This document shows, in pieces, positions 48,688 to 62,030 of a stretch of DNA of 64,000 bases. The stretch is taken from the NCBI GenBank assembly GCA_025345505.1, contig JANVCC010000076.1:9139156-9203155 (forward strand), read 5' to 3'. Below the pieces are notes generated by a model. The model ran no database searches and was not told the DNA's origin. It saw only the letters and a program-made list of their open reading frames with translations. The position numbers and the translations under genes are program-made. Within the stretch, counting starts at the first letter, position 1. Every line of letters starts with the position of its first letter. This stretch comes from Todiramphus chloris collaris. Its lineage: Eukaryota > Chordata > Aves > Coraciiformes > Alcedinidae.

Positions 48688-48780
48688 GCGGTTCAGTGGT
48701 GACCTGGCAGTGCTGGGTCAGCGGTTGGACGTGATGATCTTAAAGCTCTTTTCCAACCAGAATGATCCTCCAGTTCTAAA
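48688..48780 (+). mobile_element. CR1 LINE, 3' end fragment
   Basis: 'tcagtggtgacctggcagtg', 'gttggacgtgatgatcttaa' and 'cttttccaaccagaatgatc' are the CR1 3' end. It inserted just downstream of the CpG island and explains the tail of the 197-codon frame 48230-48823. Confidence 0.9.
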
Positions 48781-49535
48781 GGGGAAAGCCTCCAGCATCC
48801 CATTTTGGATCCCTGGATTTTAAAGAAAAAAAAAAAAAGCTGGCCCATGGGCAAAACTGTTGGCTCAGGATTATTTCCTCTTTTTCCAGTGATTAATGTT
48901 TCTCATTAATGGGAGGAGAACTGGCAGAACCAGCTTAAAAAAATCCAACCAAACAAAAAAACCCATCCTGACTGTGAGAAATGGTTGTTTTCCAGCACTG
49001 CAGGTGTGCACTGCTGCGTTTTGTTGATCTGCAAAGGAGCCCAAACCCCCTGCAGGCCCTGTGCATCTGGTCCCACCAGTGGGGTTTGAGTCCCTGTAGA
49101 CCAGTGGAGCACGAGCACGCTGCCTAGGCTGGGCTTTGTGTCCCCTAAACTTCTAAGATTCCAAGCGGTGAAAGTGGAAAGGGAAATGGCTCTCTCAGTT
49201 TTCTAATGCGTTGTGTATAAACCGCACAAGGGACGTGTGTCCCTGGTGGAGTTCATACGGTTTTTTTCAGTTTCATGCTGCAGTTGGAAACAAAAGTGTT
49301 TGGTGATGCGTGTTTGCTTCTTGTAAGGGGTGTTTCCACCAAAGGTGCTTCTGCTCTAAAAGTAACAGTTCAGTGCAGGGCTGGGTGACGTGGGGTTCTT
49401 GAACTATTTGCAGATCACATGGGATCTGAGTGTGGGGCTGTAGGTGCAGACGGCTCAGGGGCTGTGTTAGCAGGGGACCTGCTCCCAAGGGAGGATTCAA
49501 GGTGGCTGCAGGAGATGCTGAAGGCTGCCTTGGCT

Positions 49536-49925
49536 TAAACCAGGATGCTGGTGGCCTTCTTGGCCACCTAGGCACATGCTGGCTCATCTTCAGACAGCTG
49601 TAAACCAACACCCTCCCCCAGTTCCTTTTCCACTGGGCATTTTCCAGACACTTTCCCCCAGCCTGGAGCGTTTCCTGGGGTTGTTGTGACCCAAGGGCAG
49701 GACCTGGCACTTAGCTTTGTTGAACACCATCCTGTTGGCCTCAGCCTATCAATCCAGCCTGGCCAGACCCCTCAGTAGAGCCTCCCAACTTTCCAGCAGA
49801 TCAACACTCCTGCCCGTCTTGGTGTCATCTGCAGACTTACTGAAGGTGCCTTGATCCCCTTGTCGAGATCATCAATAAAGATACTAAAGGGCATAGGCCC
49901 CAGTACTGAGCCCCGGGGGCACAGT
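49536..49925 (-). mobile_element. CR1 LINE, RT-region fragment
   Basis: Minus-strand translation of 49772-49925 gives PRGSVLGPMPFSIFIDDLDKG, the CR1 RT motif B and following helix, with the PQG of the family changed to PRG. The next part breaks frame before motif C. 49536-49770 in reverse continues into post-RT CR1 sequence with further frame breaks. There is no CR1 3' terminus, so the fragment is truncated at both ends and old. Confidence 0.85.
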
Positions 49926-52688
49926 TCCCTCTTACCTGGGAGTGATATCAAAATCTGCTGCTCTGTCAGGCTGGCCATGGGGCGTGAAGGAGGGCCTGTG
50001 GCTCCCAGTGCAGTGCTGGATTTGGCATAGAGCATACTGCTGGTTTCAGGAGAGCAGCCTGGTGCTCCCCTCTAAGCACGGTGCTTTCTGACCTGGTTTA
50101 GGAGGGACTTTCTCATTGTTAGCCTTACTGGTAGTTGCACTTTTTTGACAATTTAAGGGGGAATGTGGGTTATTCTGAGGGTAAAACCTGCTTTTAAATA
50201 ATGACAAAAGCAAGGACTCATCTGGAACACTGTTCTTGCCATACTGAGGTGAGATCGGTCTCATTGGGATGGTGTGGTGGGGGCAGGTTATTTGCTCATA
50301 CTCCTTGCTGGAAAGCGATGGACCTGCCCAAAATGGGTAGGAGGTGGTAAGGTTGTGTCCAGGAGCACTCCACTGCAGCGAGCTGGTGTTGCGATCGGGT
50401 GGCCACAGAAGTCTGGAATCAGTGTAAAGTGTGTGTATTGAGGAGAAAAAATGACAAGCCCAGGCAAGAGAGGTCTGTAGTCTATACAAAGAATACCGTG
50501 TACACTTTATCCTTCAGTTTGTTTGGGTTGTTTGGGTTTTTTTATTACTCCTTTTTTCTTTTGTAACTTCTGGCTTATGCTGGTTAATTCTCAAGCAAAG
50601 CTGTGGGGTTTTGATTCCCCCCCCCTGTATCTATTTATGCAAGAGAAGTACATGCTTTTACCTATGTCTTCATTCTTAATGCTGCCATTAGCAGGGACTC
50701 TCTCTTGCTGGTTTGGCCATAGGTGCTGCTAACTGTTCCCAGAGGTCTTAAAATAGTGCCTAATATTCATGACATTTTGGAGGAGCGTATTTAAAATTGT
50801 TATTGCCAGCCCGGTGTTGTTGGCACGCGTGTGAGAATTTGCATGGAGAAATTAACCTGAGTCCCAAATAAAACATTTTGTGGTTTGTTTGTTTGTTTGG
50901 CAAACAAATAATAACACTGTAGGTTAACTAGGGGACCTCCAGCAGGAGGAAAAAAGCTTCTAAAACTTGATCTGAAGATACAAGGCTTGGGAGCTGTTAG
51001 AAGTAATGACTCTTGCTCCCAGTGGCATGACTGCAGGTGGGAACTTTCGATCCCTATTTTATGTTGGGAACAAGTGTATCCAAGACCTAGGAACAACCAG
51101 GTGTCCTAATAAAGCCAGAACAAGCAAACAGCTCTTTTATTCCATTCCAGTGGTTTTTCTAAACCTGCACAGTGAAATGTTGCTTTTCAGGAATCCCAGC
51201 TAGTTAAACTTGCCCATGCAAGTGGATTCCAGTAGCAGGTCCAGCCTCCCAAAGGAAAAGCAGAGAGGACGTGGTGAGAGGCAGGTTTGTGACACCTTCA
51301 GAAAGAAGGTGAAGGAAAAGTCCTTGGGAAAGGGAAGAAGTTTGCAGGTAAAAGAGGCCAAACAAAGAGTGATGGAAAACACAGAGCAGTCCTGTGGCTT
51401 CTTTGGAAGTTGTGAGCAGCCAAAGTGGATGGCGAAAAAACCTGGTGAGGAGGACAGCACAAGCATCCCATGTTAGAGAAGTTTTTTCTTTAAAATGCCC
51501 ACCTCCTGGTAGGCACTGCAGTACTAACAGAAAAGACCGGGAGGCCTGAGAGCAAGGAGAGAAAAAAAGCAGAGGCATACGGGGTGAGTTTTGATGTGGC
51601 ATCTAGAATCAAGTTTACAGGGTAGGTTTTTAGAGGTCCTGTCACTGTCCTCACCGTGTAGGCTTCAGGTAGAGTTAGTGAAGGTAGTACTAGCGCTGGC
51701 ATTTTTCCTCCTTCCATCCCAAACTCTGTGCATAGCAGCACAAACCTACACTTCTGCTGAGAATCAGTCGAGCAATTAAAAATACTGACACTTAGGGCTT
51801 TGCTGTTGTGCTTCCTGGTCACTAGTCCATTTGTGCATGCACGATGGTTCTCATCCTGAGAGCTGCAATTCAAAGGCCTCCTCTCCTCCCTCCCTCTCTG
51901 AGGCAGGGAGGCAGCACTCTGGCATTTCAGGCTCGGAAGAGCTTCTCTGCAGTCAGAAGGTAAAAACATTATACATATAATTTAAGGTGGAAGCTGCAGA
52001 AGTTGGCAGCCTCTAGAGAGCTCAGTAATGCGTACTGCAGAAGACTGCTTCAGTGCAGTCCCTTGGTCACAGACAGCTATCAATAAGGGGCCCATCACGA
52101 GGGTGTTTCACAAGCAACGACGTCCAGTTTGAGCACACTCGGATAAAGGGCTTCATTTCTCTTCCCCTTTCTTCTCTCCTTCTTAGGCTGTGGCTTATCA
52201 TCAGGGCTAGTTTTACTTTGGCTGTAGTGACTTGTCCCAGAGGAGGGACTCCTAGCAGCTCAACTGGCCCATGCTGTCTCAGCAGGGAGGCCAGCTTTTG
52301 CTTGTGGAAGCTTGACTGGTGATACTCGGGGGGACAGAGTGGTGAATATGCATGGGAGGGTGATGGGAAGGGCTGTCTCTTGCAGCAACTCGAGAATTGC
52401 TTTGATTATTTACCCCCCAAAGCCAGCAGTGCTCCAGCCTGGCACGGTTGGGAGCTGACATACTGAGTGTCCTTTGGTGGTCCCCAGCCAGGTCATTCCT
52501 GCACCATGGGAGGCACCAACTCCAGACTCCTGAGCACAGATTGGGGCGCCATGGGCATGCGGCTCCCCACAAACACCCTTTCAGGGTGTTGGAGGCCAGG
52601 AACTGGAATTGATGCTGGTCACGGACATCAGTTATTTCCAGGCTGAGAACCAACCTGAAATATTGTCCAGTACATTCCTTTTCAGTAC

Positions 52689-52702
52689 AATAAAGCTTTA
52701 TT
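52689..52702. terminator. Palindromic AATAAA on both strands
   Basis: AATAAAGCTTTATT is a perfect 14-bp palindrome offering a poly(A) signal hexamer to transcripts in either direction. Whether any transcript ends here is unknown. Confidence 0.3.
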
Positions 52703-53935
52703 TTGAAAACGTTATCATATAAACTATATCATAATACGCTGAGTGGAGTTAAACATGGTCCTTCAACTGCAGGCTCAAACAGCTGAGCAGAGCAAGCATA
52801 CACAGCATCTGCCTTGGAGGACATCGTCACTTTGGTTGGGGATATTCCTCCTCGCACCTTTAATTTGGATAAACCTTGACTTCCTCATGTCTGTGTGTAT
52901 TGGGTGTTTCGCTGGATTTTGGTGTGTTTTTTTCCTAATCTCTTTTGTTTTGAGGCTGGAGTACTTCATGTGGTCTGCTCCTTGACTGGAGACCTTTTGC
53001 TCAGAAAGGCTGATGCGAATGTTAAATACACCACAGTTTGCAGAGTCCAGGCTTTTTATCCCTTCAGAGGAAACGAATGAAAACACTTGGAACCTGACTG
53101 AGGGTTGATAACATGTAAACGTAGTGTTGTGAACAATAAAATATATTCTAGAGTTGTCATGCATACAGACCTAGGCATGCACGTTATCTTTTTTGAGTTC
53201 AAATGAGATGAATCAGCTTTTGAAGAACAGAAGTTTTTTAATCCCTTCATGACTGGGAAGACAACTTCCTTAGGTGTGGTATATGTGTAAAGTTGCTTTG
53301 TTCCTTGAGAAATTTTTCCTGCCTCATGTATTGCATGTATCACGTAGTGCAGGATTGCTGGGTGGGTGCAGCAGTATTTGACCCTCAATGCAGAATCCCA
53401 CCAGCTGACACACTGCTGCTGCAAAGACAGCACCTCTGGAAAGGTGCATCCTGGATGTGTCAAGAGCTAGCACTAACTGAATCGGATGCTAACATGCTCT
53501 TTAGGTCTGATGGGCTTAAGTGGTGTTTGGTTGGGTTGTGTTTTTTTTTTTAACTAGGTCTCATTCTGTAACAGTCAGGTGTTGAAATGTTGCTTGTGAA
53601 TTCTCTTGGTGTCGTCGGTGAACTGTTGCAGTCTGTCAGTAACTTGCTTATGTGCAGTCGCTGTGATGAGCTCCCTCTTCATTTAGGACTGGAATTGAAT
53701 GAGTTCTTGGGCTCTTTCCATGCCTCTGCTAATCAGCGTTTTAAAAATGTCTGTGGTGTAGAGGAGCAGGTATTTCTGTGCAACCCAATACCTTTATGTA
53801 GGAGATGCACTTGAGGAGGGGGGGTGGAAGGAATGGGCCAGAAGTGCTTGGCCGCGGCTGGAAATTGTTTTGTTGTTAGGATATACAGGATCTGAACATC
53901 CCTCTCTCTTTACGGAAGGGAATGTACAGCTCAGA

Positions 53936-53954
53936 TGGTGGTGGTGGTGGTGGT
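53936..53954. repeat. (GGT)n trinucleotide repeat
   Basis: About six GGT units. Simple repeat. Confidence 0.85.
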
Positions 53955-54889
53955 GAATTCAGCACACGGATATCTGATTTCTTGGCAGATCTGACGCTGG
54001 GAGTATCTGGACTGATGCCCGCCCCAAGGAAAAGGGGGTCGGTGTGACCCATGCTCAGGCAGTACTCATCCAAGCTGTGTAATGTGAGCCCCTAACCTGT
54101 AGACAGATTTACCAGCCCTGAATAATGTCTGTTGTGCTGTGAGATCTTATCTCCCTAATGGCCTGCAACAGGGAGGAATAAATATGGCTCCTGCTTCCTT
54201 GGCTTTTTGTGGAATTGTTATTTTGATCTCATTCTGCCTGGTCTGTTTGTTAGTGCTTTTAAAGGACTGAGTTAGTGTGCTAGAATTTTAGGAACAAACG
54301 AAAATTTAATTTGCTCCTGTCTTCTCATGCCCCCCTCCCCCTCTTCTTTCCCATTTTGCTAAACAAATTTAAAAAAAAAAGAGCTGCCTGCCATGTCATG
54401 AAGTCCCAAGTGGAGTGAAACCACTGCAACAAACACAGAGGAACTGTCACATAACGTCCTTCAAGAGAAATGGACAGGCACCAACTGGGCAAATGGTACC
54501 AAAGCGGGACTTTATCTTCATTTTGCATCTATACCCGCAGGTCCCAACTGAATGGGGACTCCCCTGCAGCTGAGCCTGCCCACCTGGAGGTGTTGGTGCT
54601 GCAGAGACTTTACAGTTTGATGTTTGGTTCTGGAAGCTTTTCAGTTGGATGGTGGGAAGGAGCATTGTTCAATAACCAGGTGCCTATTGGAAGTCCAAAG
54701 GGCTCTCCAAGGGGTAGGGTGTTCCCCTCTTCTTTGGGATAAAGAGCTTTGGGTTGCAATTTGTAAGCGATACCATCTGCTCAAGAAACTTTCTGTCATG
54801 TGACTGTATCAAGGGTAAAATTGTGTCTTGTGCTTTTTACGTGACTGAATTTAAGGGCAGTCTTAGAGAAGTTCTTCAGGGAGCTACTG

Positions 54890-55312
54890 GAGCAGAGGCT
54901 TCAAAGTTGCTGAGGGTACTGGAGCACCTCTGTGCCAAGGAAAGGTTGAAAGCCCTGGGGCTGTCTCTCTGGAGAAGAGCAGACTGAGAGGGGATGTGAT
55001 CAATGCTGATCAATAGCTAAAGGGCAGGGGTCAAGAGGATGGGGTCAGACTCTTTTCAGTGTTGCCCAGTGACAGGACAAGGGGCAACAGGCACAAACTG
55101 GAACCTGGGAGGTTCTATCTGAACAGGAGGAAACCCAACTTTGTAGGCTTCCCAGAGAGGCTGTGGAGTCTCCTTCTCTGGAGAGATTCCAAACCTGCCT
55201 GGACAATGCGATTCTGGACACCCTGCTCTGGGTAGCCCTGCTGGAGCAGGGGGGTTGGACAAGATGATCTCCAGAGGTCCCTTCCAACCCCTGCCATGCT
55301 GGGATTCTGTGA
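54890..55312 (+). mobile_element. CR1 LINE, 3' UTR fragment
   Basis: The landmarks are 'ctggagcacctctgtgccaa', 'ggaaaggttgaaagccctgg', 'ccagtgacaggacaaggggc', 'gtggagtctccttctctgga', 'ggacaagatgatctccagag' and 'tcccttccaacccctgccat', ending 'gggattctgtga'. It belongs to the same type as the 28 kb element, whose 3' UTR shares the 'ctctggagatcat'/'gagactccacagcc' blocks in reverse. Noncoding. Confidence 0.94.
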
Positions 55313-55540
55313 AAAAACCACCCGTGTGTATAAAGCCAGAAAAGCATTCTATTGTCACTGTCAAGTGCTTTTTTGGCTTTGTGCAGGAAAAGGGTGCTCG
55401 GGTGAAAGGCACTGAGCTTTCTCACTTGCTGGAGTGGTTCACATTTCGTACATAGCTTGGCTATGGCTTACAGATGTGCCCGTGAGCCTGTCTGACCCAT
55501 CAGTCCGTCCCATCCTGTCCTCTAACACCACATTCCCCAG

Positions 55541-55566
55541 CTGAAGAAAAAGACAAAGTACTGCAG
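55541..55566 (+). other. Candidate 26-nt microexon
   Basis: The block is preceded by a pyrimidine-rich stretch (55501-55538) with a CTAAC branch-point-like element at 55522-55526 and an acceptor 'ccccag|ctg', and is followed by the donor 'ctgcag|gtaatc'. The interior is purine-rich (gaagaaaaagacaaag), as in exonic splicing enhancers. One frame reads LKKKTKYC. It could be a chance match, because 15 kb will contain some decoys, and no expression data are available. Confidence 0.3.
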
Positions 55567-58500
55567 GTAATCTTTTATTTTTAAAAAAAGAGAAAAAGCT
55601 GGAACTTCTAGAAAAGTGTTGAGTGAAAGGCTATCTTGTTAAAAGATGGATGTGCTCTCCAGAGGGGCTAATTTAGACACTAAGGAAATATATGTGGAGC
55701 TGATTGCTGGCCAGGCGCCAGACACTGAAGGACACCAGAGGCTGAAATGCCAGGCAGCGCTGGTAGCGCTGGCACTTCAGCCCATGATGGTTGGGTTGCA
55801 TGAATTATCTCTGCCTTCCAGCTAATTTTATCCTGTTGATTTTTCATGAATCATTTCCCATCTCTGTGGGTAGAAATTAAAGTGGAAGTTTACTAGCCAG
55901 AATAGCCACATCTGCTATTTAGAAAGTAGTGTCTGAGGCTTGCTTCCTGCCCACCCCTACGCCTTCCCTTCCCTTTCCCTTTTTACCTCTGAGTGTTCAA
56001 ATCCATGAATCGCTGGTGTCGCTCACCCACGGAAGTTTAGAGCGCAGGGGTCCTCTGGATACGCATGAGCTCGCCGTGAGCAGGCAGGTGACGTGGGTGC
56101 TGAGTTCTCTGTGGCAGGGTCCCAAGCACACAGTGAGGCTGGCAGGACCTGACTGGAGTCTTCAATTTCTTGCATGTGCCTTAGAAAAAGTTAAAGGTGC
56201 TTCGGTGTCTTTTCCCTCTCCGAGCAGAGCAGGAGGGCAGGAGCACCCAACCTGCTGCGTGCTTCCCAAGCACTCTCCAGCTTTTTTTCTGCCTGTGGAT
56301 GAGAGCAGAAGGTCATTTGAGCAGTAAAGTCACATCTCTGCTTTCCTTAAAGTCATCTGCATGATGAAAAACATAACTTCCCTTTGTTGCTGCGTGTGCT
56401 TGGTTGCCATCTGGGCCAGCAGCAAGGAAAGAAGCAGCTCAGTATTCAAAAGTGGACCTCTTTAAGTGTGGATCCAGTCACCCACACTCACGCATAGCAC
56501 GAGTCTTGTAGGTGAGCAAAGTTTTGCTGGCAGCTGTGCTTAGAAAAAATCATGTTTCCTTCAAACAAAGTGAGCGCTAAATAAACAAGAGGAGGTCTTT
56601 AGCTTGATGATGTTAATTTTTAATTGGTCTTGGTGGATCATAGCAAATCCAGGAGACTGGAAGAGCGATCGTGTTTGGACAGTCCTGAAAATCACCAAAT
56701 GGATGGCACAGGAAATGACAGGTTGAGTAGCGTAGCGCCAATCCTGGGTAAATATAAAGTAATTTGTGCTTGAAACAGTGTTACAGAAAGTGTTTTGTAC
56801 TTCTCAAACAGGTCTGATGTTTTTTTCCTTTGAGAAGCTTACCATTGGTTTAAAGCTAGGTAGATGTGATATACTTAGGTCTATAAGGCAGTTAACTCAG
56901 TGCATGAGAACCCAATTAATACCTAATGCCAAAGAATATCAATAAAATATGAGTGGCTTAGGAAGTGAAGGTAGTGACTGATAGAGTCAGCATCCAATAA
57001 ATAAACTGAAGTGCCAGTATAAACAGTAAGAGGGTGAAGGATACTCCAAGCTAAAGGGCAGTATTAGCACACTAATAAATCAGCTGTTTGTGGATTAACT
57101 TTGAGGTGAACATAGAAAATGGGTTTTCAGTGTCAAAAGAGCCAGGCTCTGGCTTTGCTGCCTTAGACGAGGGGAACAAATAATCCAGCTATTTTAAGCT
57201 AGAGTTTGATCATTTGACAGAAGAGTGTCTGCAACGTGATACGTGAAGGCTGCATTTTCAAAGAAGTAGGCTTGGTGACCCTTCAAATGAGGGGAAGGGA
57301 GAAGCCAATTCTGCCTCATGCTCCCTCAGTGATGTAGGAGAGAGTGTGATTCACCGCTGGTAAAATGTGGCGATGAAGCAAGTGTGGGGAATTGTAGCTA
57401 TTGATAGGGACAGGACAGTGTTTGGTAAATAAAACAAAATAATGTTTGTGCAGACAAGTGGAGAATTGTGGACCTAGAAAGGCATGTCCTGGACATGATC
57501 TACAAAAGGGGGCTGTGCCCTGAGCGGTCCCATGTGAGAATGTGGAGTTGGAATGGTCAGGCAGCTCCAAGGAGCTTTCTGTGCCAGGTCCGAGCTGGAA
57601 AAGACAACCCTGGTTTTGGACACACAAATGGGGAGGTAATAAATCAGGGTGAGGAGGTAGTTTTATGTCTGTAAGCCTCATATTTACTTCAGACTCAGTC
57701 TTACATCAGTGTGGCTTTCTGGAGCCAGCATGTTGAAGTAATGTAGAGAAAACTGGAAGAGTTACACGGAAGAATGACAAAAATTCTTGGAAAGCTGAGA
57801 GGGTACCACATGGGTACATATCCAGGGCTCTGCTACGTGCGTGATTTTATTCAGTGCTTATCAGTATTGCTGTCCAAACACCTTTCAGTAGTGCCTTAAG
57901 GAGCAAAGCTGACATCTGCCACTTGCTTGTACCCTTGTTCTGCCCTAAGGGAGAAAGCTGTTGGCAGAATAGCATCTTGGTTTAGCACTGGGGTTTTGCG
58001 TTTATTTACTTTAACTTTTAAATGTAGGTATATATTTATATTGAAGGCGCCAAAGGCAAAGAAATGCAACTGGCAGTCCCGACCAAAGATGGTTTGTTCC
58101 AGCCACAAACGTGTGAAACAATTCTTTGCTTGCGCTCAGAGCAGCATCCCAATGTGTTGGGTGTTTTCATCCTTTCCCACTGGCTGGCAGGGCCCTTTGG
58201 AGGAACTGCTGACTGGTGCCCAGAGCTAGAGAGATTGACATACAGTTTGTCTGTGATGGGGATTAACAACTGAAATGAACTTCTAGTGAAGTGTTTGTAT
58301 CCCTTCCCCTTGCTAGATTTGGATGGAGATTTTAGCCCTGTTTGTAGCATGTGACATGAAGTTGGTGTAAATTAAATCTCCTTTCTACCGTTAAACGGTG
58401 AATCTGTGAGACCGCTATGGGAGCTGAATACAGGAAAAAAAGAGAAGTTTCCAGTTTAAGAGAATTGGTTTTGATACATTTTAAAAATGCAAGTCACTTA

Positions 58501-58882
58501 CGTGCTCATTCAGCTGCAGCAAGTAGCCACCTTGGCTTGGTGCCGTGCTATTTCAGAGGCTTTGAGGCTGCATGGGAACTTTATGTTTTCAGCATCCCGC
58601 TGTGGTGAGACTTGACTCAACACTCAACATAGAGAAGATGCACCAAGTCGTACCTGGTTTGTGCTGATCCATAACACTGGCTTCCTACTCTGAGATCGAC
58701 AAAGGGCAAATGCTCCCAAATGACCGTAACACACAGTTTTGTGTAAAGCCAGCAGTGTTTTCCACCTTCACTAGAAGCCACCATAAATCAAATTTATGAC
58801 TAGTTCAGGGATTGTTTCAGAGGTTCTTTCCCTTCTTCCCCCTCTGAAACACATCTGTCATGAAGTATTTAGTGGTGGGTTT

Positions 58883-59020
58883 TCATAGAATCCTAGAATA
58901 CCAGGTTGGAAGAGACCTCAAGGATCATCTGGTTCAGCCTCCCTTAGGAAAGGCCGGGTCTAGGTAAGATGGCTCAGCACCCTGTCCAGCCAAATCTTAA
59001 AAGTGCCCAGTGCTGGGGAA
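58883..59020 (-). mobile_element. CR1 LINE, old 3' fragment
   Basis: 'tcatagaatcctagaatacc', 'aggttggaagagacctcaag', 'gatcatctggttcagcctcc' and 'cagcaccctgtccagccaaa' correspond to a diverged CR1 3' end in reverse. The right edge is uncertain. Confidence 0.9.
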
Positions 59021-61588
59021 ACATGTCTTGATGACAGTGTGAATGCATTTCACATCTACTTGAAAAGACGGGAGTAGATCCAGGTTGGCAGATGGGAATG
59101 TCCCTGTCCACAGCCTGTCTGCAGTTGGGATGACACTGGGAATGTGGTGTCATGGCACCTTCATGGTGTTTGTTTATGCCAATTGCTAGTCTTGAGCAGC
59201 TCACTAGAACCACTGGCAACTTGTAGCCCTCCCTGCTGTAAAATCGATTTAGGTCTTGTGATTTTTGAAGCTTGCTTTCCAGGCTTCTTCAGAAAGCTGC
59301 AACAAAATCTTGTGGTGCTTCAGGTACCTTTCTTGTAGCCCTGACCTTCAGTGTTTTCAGAATTTGGAACTCAAAGAAAATGTTTCATACTTCTGGTGAA
59401 TTTGTGGCTGCCAACCGTAGTGGAGTAATTGGCAATGATTTGAACAAGCCCTAGTCGCAGCCTGTGCTGCTCAAATCCTACATCACTTGTGCCCTGTAAT
59501 TTTCACTAATTAAGTCTGAATTTGTGACTGTCCCAGCCTGTCTCCAGCTGCGCTGGCTGCATTCAGCCTGGCTCTCTGGCTGTTGGGGAAGAGCTCTGGC
59601 CTTGTGTCAAGCTGGGAGGCAGGTCACTGGGTCTTGCCCTGCCACCAGCCTTCGCTAGGCTGGGATGCTGCTTTGCTGCACCGTCAGCTTCACCCGCAGG
59701 AATGCCAGACCTTGGCCAGTAAGGTTCTGCCGGCACTATGGCAAATGTCACGGCAAAAGCGCTTTTCCCAGTGGAGCGTGGCCTTGCTCTCTGACTGTGG
59801 ACAGTGGTCCTCCTCTGAGCAAGCTGGTTCTCCCTCTTATTTTGTGGGATCCCTGGGTGTTTGCTTTGGCAGCTGTGTAGCCAGCTGGTACTTCATAAAG
59901 TGGCCTGAAATGGTTGGTCCGGCCAAGGACCTTGGTAAGTGAATTCACCTCGGGGAAAATAGACAGCCTGGGTCTTCCGTGGCTGTGTAGGGGGGAGCTC
60001 AGAGCCCTGAATGCTGTGCTTTATTCCCTCTCCTCAGCTCATCAGTAGCTGACTGTTCTGGATCACTATTTCTGGTAATAATATGCAACTGTAGAAAAAG
60101 CATATGAATTCAAGCCTGCCTTTCACCACGGGCCTGTGCTTTAAAACATGATGTGAACTACGCAAGATCTTTCCTCAAAGAAGAGGGGACGACCTCCAGA
60201 AGGCCAGCAGTGAGAAACTGAGCGAAGGAGCTGTGTGCTGAGGAGGGGATGGATTCCTGTACGGCTCTTTTCACATGCAAGAATGTCCCAATCTGGGAAA
60301 CATGCCAGTAAAATGTAAAATTAAAGCTCTGTTTTGAAGGCTGATCCACACAGATAAGAGTCTGTGGCTGTTAACTAATAACTACAAGAGGGGCAGTGAT
60401 AAAGGCGGTGTACTCGAGGCCAGGAATTCACAGGTTCGTTCATGCTTAACCCTATTTGGCTGGTTTTATCCCGCATTAGAGATGAACAGCTCAGATGTTC
60501 TTGTGTTTTCTACTTCCCTGACTGTGAGCAACATGGTAAAGCCACTGGTGATCTTAACATGGGTCATGCAAAAGTGTGACAGGTCCTTGCCTGCTTTGTG
60601 AAGAGAAAGGGAGAGGTTATGTGGCACTGCCCATGAACCTGGGGATGCCTCTTGGAGTTTGTAGGAGTCATGCTGCTTGGTGTCCCGGGCCTGCTGAGAG
60701 GCTTCATGCCCCATGCCACAGCTGTTGTCCAAAGGACTTGATGTTGTGTGCACACAGCACCTGGACCTTCACAGCATCCCTCTTGCCGAAGGATTGTCCT
60801 CTCTGATGGTCAGTGGGCTGGGTGCACACTAACACGGGGTGGGCACAGGGACACATACACAGGAGGCCAGGTACCCCCAGGTATACCATCGTCAATAACC
60901 AAGGAGCCCACTCTGCCTTGGCTTATGTGGTGCATCTCCACATCATCTGAAATCTTCATATGTAGATGTTAGAACAAACACAACTATAAAAATTGCCCCC
61001 AAAACCCCAAAAACAATCAAGTGGAGGGAGTGGAAAGTGCAGTGTGTGAATTAGACTCTTCTAGTTGTGGAAAACTAAAAGGGAAGGAGAAGGGACAAGA
61101 GAGAGATAAACTAATGGGCAGTGAAATTAGGAAAAATTCAAATCAGCTTTAAGTACATCAGAAGCTAAGAGTGTCCTGAAAGCACAGGCATCTGCTGCTG
61201 CCTGGAACTGGAGAAATGTTGAATGTTTCTTTCCTGTAGCCAGTGAAAAGCGAGATGATGGTACCAGTTACAGCAGCAGCGTCATGCTCTCTCTGGTAGC
61301 AGGAGCTAATAGCAAGTCTCGTCTGGGCAAACTGGGCTGCCTGCTGTCTGATGATAATGTCATAGCTGATAGGGATTGGATTGGTTGTGATTTAATGGGG
61401 TGTTAATTGTAATAATCAGTCTGTACAGGATTATTTTTTAAATTGGTCTTTCCTAACATGATGTGATTTTCTGATGCTGTAGTTCCCCTTGATGAAGGTA
61501 AAAGTGTCGGGATGTCTTGCAGGCACTGAAGTTGTGCCGTGGGTCATAGGAATAAGCAGCTAGAATGATGCCATGTGTCACACGCTGT

Positions 61589-62030
61589 TGGAACGGATCT
61601 GGAGGAGGCCACAGCAATGATGTGAGGGCTGGAACCCCTCTGCTGTGAGACCAGGCTGAGCGAGTTGGCTTTGTTCAGCCTGGAGAAGAAAAAGGCTCTG
61701 GGGAGACCTTATTGCAGCCTTCCAGTACATAAAGGAGGGGCTACGGGAAAGAGGCAAGAGGGTGGGGGTCAGTCTTTTCTCCCAAGGAACAAGTAACGGG
61801 ACAAGAGGAAACAGCCTCAAGTTGCACCAGGGGAGGTTTAGGTTGGACATGAGGAACAGTTTCTTCCTGCCCAGGGCAGTGGTGGAGTCCCCATCCCTGG
61901 AGGGATTTCAGAGCTGTGGAGATGCAGTGCTGAGGGACGTGGTTTAGTGGTGACCTGGCAATGCTGGGTTAGTAGTTGGACTTGATGATCTTAAAGGTCT
62001 CTTCCAACAGGAATGATTCTGTGATTCTAA
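61589..62030 (+). mobile_element. CR1 LINE, 3' UTR fragment
   Basis: About 440 bp: 'ttgttcagcctggagaagaa', 'gaccttattgcagccttcca', 'gtcagtcttttctcccaagg', 'gtttaggttggacatgagga', 'gtggtgacctggcaatgctg' and the tail 'tgattctgtgattctaag'. It is the same subfamily as the 21.0 kb copy. Noncoding. Confidence 0.95.

Noticed and set aside
61481-61495. Acceptor-like 'gctgtag' and donor-like 'gaag|gtaaaag' 15 nt apart
   Set aside because: No good pyrimidine tract, and the block is too short to treat as an exon without expression data.
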